The position numbers and the translations under genes were made by a program. The notes beneath the pieces were generated by a model. It was not told where the DNA came from. It worked only from the letters and a program-made list of their open reading frames with translations, and made no database searches. Below, piece by piece: positions 42,720 through 48,361 of a DNA stretch of 48,361 bases (position 1 is the stretch's first letter; each line of letters opens with the position of its first letter). Location of the stretch: contig NZ_QAJK01000143.1 of NCBI RefSeq assembly GCF_003852515.1, forward strand, positions 8,509 through 56,869. The letters run 5' to 3'. The stretch is from Variovorax sp. KBW07 (GTDB lineage: Bacteria > Pseudomonadota > Gammaproteobacteria > Burkholderiales > Burkholderiaceae_C).

Positions 42720-45170
42720 CTACCAGCGCACGGTGGCCTTCGCCTGCAGCGTGCGCCGCTGGCCGAAGAACTGGCCGTAGCCCGCGACATAGGTCTTGTC
42801 GAACAGGTTGGTCGCGTTCACCGAGAACGCGTAGGGCCCTCGTTCGTAGCGAACGGCTGCATCGAACAGCGTGTAGGCCGGGTTGTACAGGCTGTTGTCC
42901 ACGCGGGCCGGCACCTTGCCGACGTGGCGCACGCCGCCGCCGATGCTCCAGCCACGCAGCTCCGGGCTGCCGAAGCGGTAGTCGAGCCACATCGACGCCG
43001 TGTTGCGCGCGGTCTGCATGGGTTGCTTGCCTATTTCGGCGGGGTTGAAGCTGCGGGTGACCTTGGCATCGAGAAAGGTGTAGCTGGCCACCAGCTTGAG
43101 CTGCTTCGTGAGCGCGGCCCTGGCTTCGAGCTCCGGCCCGCGCGTGCGCACTTCGCTGGTCTGCGTCGGCAGGCCGAACTGATAAGGGTTGAAGGTGAGG
43201 GCGTTGGACTTGCGCAGGTCGAAGGTCGAGAGCGTGAACAGCGCGTCCATGCCGGGGGGACGGTACTTCAGCCCCATTTCGAACTGGCGGCCGAGTTCGG
43301 GCTTGAAGGGCGAACCGTCCGCCAGGGCGCCGGGCAGCGGCGTGAAAGAGGTGGAGTAGCTGGCATAGGGTGCCAGGCCGCTGGGCGACAGGTACAGCAG
43401 GCCCGCGTTGTAGGTGGTCTTGGTATCGGGAGTGGCCCGCCCCGGCAGGAACGCGTTGTAGAGGTTCCTGGACCTGTCTTGCCGCACGGCCAGCCCCAGC
43501 GACCACGGGCCCGCGCGCATCTGGTCCTGCGCGTAGATGCCGCGCTGCGTGACGCCGTCGGTCGTGACGATGGTTGCGAACTGCGGCGTGAACGACGGCA
43601 CGGTCACGGGCGCGCCGTACACCGGCGCAAAGGCATCGATGGGCTGCGCGGGAGCCCCGGCGCTTTTCTTGTCGCTCACGTAGCGCTGGTAGTCCAGGCC
43701 CAGCAGCAGCGTGTGCGCGATGGGGCCGGTGGTGAAGCGTCCCTCGACCTGCGTGTCGAGCGTGGCGGCGCGGCTCCTGTCGAGCAGGCGCATCACGGCG
43801 CGGTCGAGCGTGCGCATGTCGCTCCGGAAGGCCGCGCCGTAGACCTGCTGGTAGTCGATGTCCAGCGTGGCGTAGCGCGCGTTCTGGCGCAAGGTCCAGT
43901 TGTCGTCCAGGCGGTGTTCCAGCAGGTAGGTCAGCGACGCCGCGTTGCGGTTGTAGTGGTCGATGCCCGGCTCCCCGATGAAGCGGTCGCTGGGAATTCG
44001 GCCGTTGGGGTTCCGCATGACGAGTGCGCCTTCGGGCCATGCGCTTTGCGGCGTCATGCGGTCGCGCGTGACCTCGGCCAGCAGCGTGACCTTGGTGCGC
44101 GCCGAGGGCCGCCATGTCAGGGCCGGCGCGATGAAGCTGCGGTCGTCGCGCGAAAAGTCGGTCTGGCCATCGCTGTTGCGCAGCAGGCCGTTGAGCCGGA
44201 ACATGAGGCTGCCGTCGGCATTCAACGCGCCGCCCAGGTCGAAGCTGGCCTGGTAGCGGTTGTTGTTGCCCACGGACAGGCCCACCTCGCGCACTGCTTC
44301 GGCCGTTGGGCGCTTGGACACCATGTTGATCACGCCGCCCGGTGCCGACGGGTCGTAGACGGCACCCGGCCCCTTCAGCAGTTCGACGCGCTCCAGGCCC
44401 TGCGGCTCCACGCTCCAGCCCGAGTAGCTGCTCGAGGTGTAGAGCTTGAAGCCATCGAGAAACTCGGCCGGCGCGAAGCCGCGCACCGTGAGCGACGAAA
44501 GGCGCGGGTCGTAGCCCTTGACTTCGGTCAGCACGCCGGCCGTGTAGCGCAGCGACTGCTCGACGGTGTGCACGGCCTGGTCGTCCATCTGCTCGCGCGT
44601 CACGACGGTGACGGCGCGCGGCGTTTCGATCAGCGGCGTGTCGGTGCGGGTGGCGGTGGCGCTGCGCTGCGCGACGTAGCCATGCACCGGGCCGTCGGCG
44701 TGCTCGGCCTCGGCGGTGACGGTGAGCGTGGGCAATGCGCTGCCGCCGGCAGCGGTGGTGGCCGTTTCCGCGCCCGTGGCCGTGGCCGGCTGTACCGAAT
44801 AGGCACCGCTGTCGCCGCGCACCGCGGCCAGCCGGTGCGCCGAGAGCAGGGCGGCCAAGCCTTCGGCCACCGGGCGGCTGCCCGAGAGCGCATCGGCCTG
44901 CTTGCCGCGCACCAGGGCCGGATCGAAAGACAGCGTGATGCCGGCCTGCCGCGCGAACCGGTTGAGCGCGTCTTCGAGCGGGCCCGCGGGCACGTCGAAG
45001 GAAGTGGCGCGCGTGTCACCCGCGGCCACACCTGCCTGTGCCCACGCAAATGTGACGGGCACGGCCGATCCCACCGCGGTGCCGAACAACAGCACCGAGT
45101 GAAGCAGGGTGGGCCTTGCCGCAAGGGACCGCCAGAACCCGTGAGGGCGGCCCTTGAAAAACAGTCTCAA
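42720..45170 (-). CDS. FecA-like TonB-dependent siderophore receptor with signalling domain
   Basis: An 816-residue outer-membrane receptor. After a signal peptide (VLLFGTAVGSAVPVTFAWAQA), an STN signalling domain (SFDVPAGPLEDALNRFARQA) interacts with FecR. The plug domain contains ETPRAVTVVTREQMDD and LLKGPGAVYDPSAPGGVIN, and the barrel ends in KATVRW with the C-terminal Trp required for insertion. The likely start is TTG at 45170, overlapping the fecR stop (TTGA) and giving a good signal peptide; no ATG fits. The ligand is probably a ferric siderophore, judging from family only. Confidence 0.92.
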   Translation of the reverse strand: MRLFFKGRPHGFWRSLAARPTLLHSVLLFGTAVGSAVPVTFAWAQAGVAAGDTRATSFDVPAGPLEDALNRFARQAGITLSFDPALVRGKQADALSGSRPVAEGLAALLSAHRLAAVRGDSGAYSVQPATATGAETATTAAGGSALPTLTVTAEAEHADGPVHGYVAQRSATATRTDTPLIETPRAVTVVTREQMDDQAVHTVEQSLRYTAGVLTEVKGYDPRLSSLTVRGFAPAEFLDGFKLYTSSSYSGWSVEPQGLERVELLKGPGAVYDPSAPGGVINMVSKRPTAEAVREVGLSVGNNNRYQASFDLGGALNADGSLMFRLNGLLRNSDGQTDFSRDDRSFIAPALTWRPSARTKVTLLAEVTRDRMTPQSAWPEGALVMRNPNGRIPSDRFIGEPGIDHYNRNAASLTYLLEHRLDDNWTLRQNARYATLDIDYQQVYGAAFRSDMRTLDRAVMRLLDRSRAATLDTQVEGRFTTGPIAHTLLLGLDYQRYVSDKKSAGAPAQPIDAFAPVYGAPVTVPSFTPQFATIVTTDGVTQRGIYAQDQMRAGPWSLGLAVRQDRSRNLYNAFLPGRATPDTKTTYNAGLLYLSPSGLAPYASYSTSFTPLPGALADGSPFKPELGRQFEMGLKYRPPGMDALFTLSTFDLRKSNALTFNPYQFGLPTQTSEVRTRGPELEARAALTKQLKLVASYTFLDAKVTRSFNPAEIGKQPMQTARNTASMWLDYRFGSPELRGWSIGGGVRHVGKVPARVDNSLYNPAYTLFDAAVRYERGPYAFSVNATNLFDKTYVAGYGQFFGQRRTLQAKATVRW

Positions 45171-46195
45171 CGTTTCGAAACAGTCAACGTGTCCCCCGTG
45201 CCTTGTTCCAGCCGTACCGGCAGTGTGCGTACCAACGCTTCGAGCGCACGGCCGACAGGGTCGGGGCCGTTGAGCTGGAAGACGCCCGAAACCCGCAGCG
45301 AGGCCACGTCCGGGTGGCAGCGCAGCGGTGTGCCGCGGTAGCGCGCCAGCTCGGCCACGAAGGCATCGAGGCGCATCTGCTTGGCCACCAGCGCGCCGTC
45401 GGTCCAGGCATCGGACTCGAAGCTGCGGTCGACGATGCGCTGCGGCGCCTCGGCGGTGTCGGCGCGGATGATGTAGCCGTCGCCGGCCTGCGCGATCACC
45501 GGCGCCGCGTTGCCCGCGGCGTGAATGGCGACGCGGCCCTCGGTCATCGACAGCCGTGTTTCGTCGTCCGCCTGCCGCACGCCGAAACGCGTGCCCAGCG
45601 CTTCGAAACGCGCGTGCGGCGCCTCGACCCAGAAGGGGCGGTGGCCCAGCATCGCACCGCTGTCGGCACCGGTGCGCACGAACAATTCGCCGCGGCGCAG
45701 CACGATCAGGCGGCGGCGTGGCGAGAGCACCACCTGCACTTCGGAGCCGGTGTTGAGGTTCAGCTCGGTGCCGTCGGACAGCATCACGCGCTTGCGTTCG
45801 CCGATGGCGGTGGCGTAGTCGGTGCGCTGCACCCAGGGCGTTTCGCGCCACATGAAAAGGCCGAGCATGCCGCCCGTGGCCACGACGCCCGCAACACCCA
45901 GTGCGCCCAATGCGCGGCGCCGGCTTTGCTGTGCGCGCATGCGGCTGGCGGCCTGCAGCGCGCCATGGGCCAGCGCGCCGTTCAGCGGGGGCACCTGGCG
46001 AAAGGCGTCTTCCACCGCCTGCACCTGCTGCCAGGCTTGCTCGTGGGCAGGGTGCGCGGCGCGCCAGGCGTTGCAGGCTTCGTGCGCGCGGTCGTCGGCG
46101 GCGCCCGAGCCGAGCCGCACGGCCCAGGCGATGGCCTGGTCGAGCAGGTCGCGCGGGGTTTCAGCGCCGGGCGTGGAAGGGTTGGCGGTGTTCAT
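45167..46195 (-). CDS. FecR-family transmembrane anti-sigma/sensor
   Basis: A 342-residue single-pass protein. The N-terminal cytoplasmic part (DLLDQAIAWAVRLGSG; HEACNAWRAAHPAHEQAWQQ) is the sigma-binding FecR_N domain. The helix is GALGVAGVVATGGMLGLFMW (about 96-115). The periplasmic FecR domain contains TELNLNTGSEVQVVLSPRRR, and the C-terminus (FQLNGPDPVGRALEALVRTL) is STN-like. It relays receptor occupancy to the sigma factor. The ATG at 46195 overlaps the fecI stop (ATGA) and the 3' end overlaps the receptor start. Confidence 0.92.
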   Translation of the reverse strand: MNTANPSTPGAETPRDLLDQAIAWAVRLGSGAADDRAHEACNAWRAAHPAHEQAWQQVQAVEDAFRQVPPLNGALAHGALQAASRMRAQQSRRRALGALGVAGVVATGGMLGLFMWRETPWVQRTDYATAIGERKRVMLSDGTELNLNTGSEVQVVLSPRRRLIVLRRGELFVRTGADSGAMLGHRPFWVEAPHARFEALGTRFGVRQADDETRLSMTEGRVAIHAAGNAAPVIAQAGDGYIIRADTAEAPQRIVDRSFESDAWTDGALVAKQMRLDAFVAELARYRGTPLRCHPDVASLRVSGVFQLNGPDPVGRALEALVRTLPVRLEQGTGDTLTVSKR

Positions 46196-46743
46196 CGCAG
46201 CGCGAGGCAATGGCGGATGGCGCCTGCCATGTATTTTTCGACCGAGCTCAGGCTCACGCCCAGGCGCTGCGCGATGTCCGGATAGCTCAGACCGTCGAGC
46301 CGCGACAGCAGGAAGGCGCTGCGTGCCTTGGGCGCCAGCCCGTCGAGCATGGTGTCGATGCGCACCAGTGCCTCGACCAGCAGCAACTGCGTTTCGGGCG
46401 AAGGCGCCTGCGGCTCGGGCAGGCCGGCGATGGCTTCGAGGCAGGCGCGCTCCAGCGTGCGGCGCCGGACGTGGTCGACCACCAGGCCATGCGCGATGGT
46501 GGTGAGCCAGGCCCGCGGCTCGCGCGCTTCGGTGGCTTCGCGCGGGCGGCCCAGCACGCGCAGGAAAGTGTCTTGTGCGAGGTCGGCCGCATCGCCGGCG
46601 TTGCCGAGCTTGCGGCGCAGCCAGCCCACCAGCCAGCCATGGTGGTCGCCGTAGAGGGTTTCCACGTTGCGTTCGGGAGGGCGGTCCGGCATGAAGGAAG
46701 GGTGCGGCAGGTCGTTGGGAAACGCAGCGAGTGTCGCGAGCAT
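46192..46743 (-). CDS. FecI-type ECF sigma factor
   Basis: A 183-residue ECF sigma factor. Region 2 is ETLYGDHHGWLVGWLRRKLG with DAADLAQDTFLRVLG; region 4 is RSAFLLSRLDGLSYPDIAQR followed by SLSSVEKYMAGAI. The genes downstream (fecR, receptor) are its usual partners. Start choice is uncertain: ATG 46743 (weak site) or ATG 46692, which would give 166 residues beginning MPDRPPERN. It is expected to direct transcription of the receptor. Confidence 0.9.
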   Translation of the reverse strand: MLATLAAFPNDLPHPSFMPDRPPERNVETLYGDHHGWLVGWLRRKLGNAGDAADLAQDTFLRVLGRPREATEAREPRAWLTTIAHGLVVDHVRRRTLERACLEAIAGLPEPQAPSPETQLLLVEALVRIDTMLDGLAPKARSAFLLSRLDGLSYPDIAQRLGVSLSSVEKYMAGAIRHCLALR

Positions 46744-46768
46744 GGGGGATCTCACTGGGTTGAGATAT

Positions 46769-47137
46769 TTAAACAGCGAATGCATCCGGTTTGGCGGATG
46801 TGGGCATCTTCGAAACCATGCGCAAGACCTTCGGCTTGGCGCAGCGCAGGCCTTGGCGGGGGACGCCGTCGCCTTCGCCCTTGCGCGGACCGGTCTGCAT
46901 GATCGGCGCCAGCGTCGACTGGTTGGCGCCGGCGTGCGGCATGGCGCGGCTCGCGAAGATCGGGGGGCGCTTTTCAGGCTCGCAGGTGCCGAGGTTCAGC
47001 GAGACGGCCAGGCCGATGGCCGCGCAGCCGATGCAGCACCCGTCCCGCAGGCGAGCCAGCGCGGGCGAAAGCGTGCGGGGCGACGGGGTGTGGGTGTTGA
47101 AGCGCAGCGTCATGGCCATGCGGTGCATCGTCGGCAT
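46769..47137 (-). CDS. Small hypothetical protein coupled to the ATPase-domain gene
   Basis: A 122-residue protein with a Cys-rich hydrophobic segment (CCIGCAAIGLAVSLNLGTC) and a basic C-terminus. I do not recognise it. Its start forms a TGATG overlap with the stop of the gene above, and fecI begins 25 bases below, which suggests it is translated as part of the same operon. The evidence is positional; it could be a spurious reading frame. Confidence 0.4.
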   Translation of the reverse strand: MPTMHRMAMTLRFNTHTPSPRTLSPALARLRDGCCIGCAAIGLAVSLNLGTCEPEKRPPIFASRAMPHAGANQSTLAPIMQTGPRKGEGDGVPRQGLRCAKPKVLRMVSKMPTSAKPDAFAV

Positions 47138-47790
47138 CAGTCGAAGGCCAACGCGTGCATCTCGTCGCGCCGGCCGTGCAGCGGAAACCGCACCGTGAGG
47201 CAGCCGTCGCCCAGCGGCGAGGGCGCGGCGTAGATGCGCGCGCCGTGCCGGGCCGCGATGGTCTGGCAGGCCAGCACGCGCTCGGCGGTGGTGCTGTCGG
47301 CCGTGGCGAATGCGTGCGAAAGGCGCGGCGCGCCCACGCTGCCGTCGCGCCAGTTGAGCACCGCGTGTTGCCCTTCGGCGCGGGCCAGCACGTGCAGCGT
47401 GGTGTCTTGCCGGAGCGCGCCAGCCGCCACGTCGAGGATGTGCGCGATGAGCTGCGACAGCTCGCCCGGCACGGCGGTGATGGTCAGCGCATCGTCGGGC
47501 AGGAACAGGTCGAGGTGAATCCCCCGTTGCGCCAGCATCGGCCCGTGGGCCTGCGACATGGCGCGCAGCGGCTGCCGCAGGTCGACGCGCTCGCGGGCGG
47601 CATCGGGTGTCGGCCGGGGAGCGCTGGGGTCCGGCGTGTTCGTCGTCGTTGTCCGCGCACGGGAATGCGCGCCGGTGCGCAGGCCGAATGCCTTGCCCGT
47701 CAGCCAGGCGGCGCCGAGCGCCAGGAGGGATGGCGTGGCGAGGCCGGTGGCGGCGCTGGTGGTGGTGATCGGGGCAATTTGGTGAGGCAT
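47137..47790 (-). CDS. Degenerate histidine-kinase-type ATPase-domain protein
   Basis: A 217-residue protein. A hydrophobic N-terminus (LATPSLLALGAAWLTGKAFG) may anchor it to the membrane. The rest resembles HATPase_c: VDLRQPLRAMSQAHGPMLAQ, then ELSQLIAHILDVAAGAL where the N-box normally carries Asn, and QTIAARHGARIYAAPSPLGD near the G2 box. The N-box Asn and the phospho-acceptor His are not seen, so catalytic activity is doubtful. A 46-base conserved motif lies just upstream. The start at 47790 has an AAGAGGAA ribosome site. Confidence 0.6.
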   Translation of the reverse strand: MPHQIAPITTTSAATGLATPSLLALGAAWLTGKAFGLRTGAHSRARTTTTNTPDPSAPRPTPDAARERVDLRQPLRAMSQAHGPMLAQRGIHLDLFLPDDALTITAVPGELSQLIAHILDVAAGALRQDTTLHVLARAEGQHAVLNWRDGSVGAPRLSHAFATADSTTAERVLACQTIAARHGARIYAAPSPLGDGCLTVRFPLHGRRDEMHALAFD

Positions 47791-47817
47791 GGCGAGGCGG
47801 TTCCTCTTGGGGTTTCC

Positions 47818-47863
47818 GGTGAATGCATCCGTATGCCGAACGGGAGCGCCAAAACCCGTAATG
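47818..47863 (-). promoter_or_regulatory. 46-base conserved upstream motif, copy B
   Basis: Minus-strand sequence CATTACGGGTTT ... CCCGTTCGGCA ... GGATGCATTC matches copy A (48237-48282) at about 36 of 46 positions. It ends 27 bases before the start codon at 47790. ATTAC, 15 bases, then CGTTC has the spacing of an ECF-sigma promoter. Confidence 0.55.
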
Positions 47864-47882
47864 GCGGCGCGAAAAAATCGCT

Positions 47883-48209
47883 TCAGGGGGCTGCGTCCTG
47901 CTTCTTCTTGTTCGTATTTCCGGTGCCCAGGTCTTTCTTCGGCTCGGCAAAGAGCGCCACCAGCATCACGACGTGCAGCAGGAGCACCACCGCCGCGGAG
48001 CCGAGCATCAGCCAGCGCTCCGACGTATCCGTCGCCCAGGCGCCGAAGTTGTCGCGCCCGAAGAAGTACCAACCCACGAGACCCACGATGGGCATGGCGA
48101 GGGTGAGGGCGATCCAGAAGACCTGGGGGAGCGCGGACAGGGAGATGCCGCGCACGGGGCGTGTGCTCGGCGGCGCGATGCGGACATGTGGAGGGATTTC
48201 TGGGCACAT
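47883..48209 (-). CDS. Small two-helix membrane protein of unknown function
   Basis: A 108-residue protein with two hydrophobic helices (FWIALTLAMPIVGLVGWYFF and LMLGSAAVVLLLHVVMLVAL), a short linker between them and a Lys-rich C-terminus. It has the size and look of a PLDc_N/phospholipase-D-nuclease N-terminal-type membrane protein (VGWYFFGR), but I am not certain. ATG 48209 has AGAGGA upstream and a 46-base conserved motif 27 bases further up. The next gene on the same strand begins 92 bases downstream. Confidence 0.6.
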   Translation of the reverse strand: MCPEIPPHVRIAPPSTRPVRGISLSALPQVFWIALTLAMPIVGLVGWYFFGRDNFGAWATDTSERWLMLGSAAVVLLLHVVMLVALFAEPKKDLGTGNTNKKKQDAAP

Positions 48210-48236
48210 GGCGGATGAGGTCCTCTGTCGGGTTCA

Positions 48237-48282
48237 GGCGAATTCATCCTGTTGCCGAACGGGGCTGTCGAAACCCGTAATG
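48237..48282 (-). promoter_or_regulatory. 46-base conserved upstream motif, copy A
   Basis: Minus-strand sequence CATTACGGGTTT ... CCCGTTCGGCA ... GGATGAATTC. It matches copy B (47818-47863) without gaps and lies at the same 27-base distance from its start codon (48209). The remaining bases to the window edge show no gene I can support. Confidence 0.55.
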
Positions 48283-48361
48283 CCGTGGCCGAAAAAGCCG
48301 TTCGTTGCGGTGTTCGGTCGGTGGTGATTGGGCTGCTGTCTTGGTTCATTCAGGGCGACGC

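Noticed and set aside
48008-48349. Minus-strand open frame across the right edge region
   Set aside because: It overlaps the two-helix membrane gene in another frame and runs through the conserved motif; no ribosome site or recognisable product.

Overview
The window is a nearly complete, single-locus type VI secretion system (T6SS) followed by a FecI/FecR/TonB-receptor iron-signalling cluster. It comes from a very GC-rich Gram-negative bacterium. Gene content, codon use, the FecI/FecR/receptor arrangement and short G/C-rich REP-like palindromes suggest a Comamonadaceae betaproteobacterium, most likely Variovorax or a close relative. That assignment is inference; there is no rRNA or other marker gene here. 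No tRNA, CRISPR array, integrase or insertion sequence was found.

Layout. 65-1117: PhnD-type periplasmic binding protein. 1272-10324: tssK, tssL (with an OmpA-like C-terminus), tssM, tagF and ppkA; tssL through ppkA are joined by 4-base start/stop overlaps. 10380-16127: four accessory genes: an MltA-type lytic transglycosylase lipoprotein, a sigma-factor-like protein, a single-pass membrane protein and a secreted caspase-fold protein. 16177-23830: a divergent Hcp paralogue, then tagJ, tssE, tssF, tssG and clpV. 23855-31075: vgrG, a DUF2169/pentapeptide protein, a second pentapeptide protein, DUF3540 and a PAAR-like DUF4150 protein. 31228-33711: the FHA protein tagH and the phosphatase pppA. 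On the minus strand, 38651 down to 33723: tssA, tssB, tssC, hcp and a candidate effector with a peptidoglycan-binding domain and a zinc-peptidase motif. 38723-39235: the lipoprotein tssJ, divergent from tssA. 41861 down to 39265 (minus): a second, degenerate TssL/TssM-like pair. 42038-42718: a LuxR-type response regulator. 48209 down to 42720 (minus): a small membrane protein, a degenerate histidine-kinase ATPase domain, a small coupled ORF, fecI, fecR and a FecA-like receptor.

How it works together. TssJ, TssM and TssL form the envelope complex, and TssK, TssE, TssF and TssG the baseplate. TssA, TssB, TssC and Hcp build the sheath and tube, VgrG and PAAR form the spike, and ClpV recycles the sheath. 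PpkA, PppA, TagF and TagH form the usual post-translational on/off switch. The MltA-type enzyme may open the wall for assembly.

The less familiar parts are the embedded sigma-like/membrane/caspase module, a second Hcp-family protein at the position hcp usually holds beside tagJ, a TssL/TssM-like pair whose TssM partner has lost every nucleotide-binding motif, a M35-like candidate effector beside hcp with no visible immunity gene, and a REP-like palindrome read in frame inside clpV. A 46-base motif is also repeated at identical distance upstream of two genes of the iron-signalling cluster.
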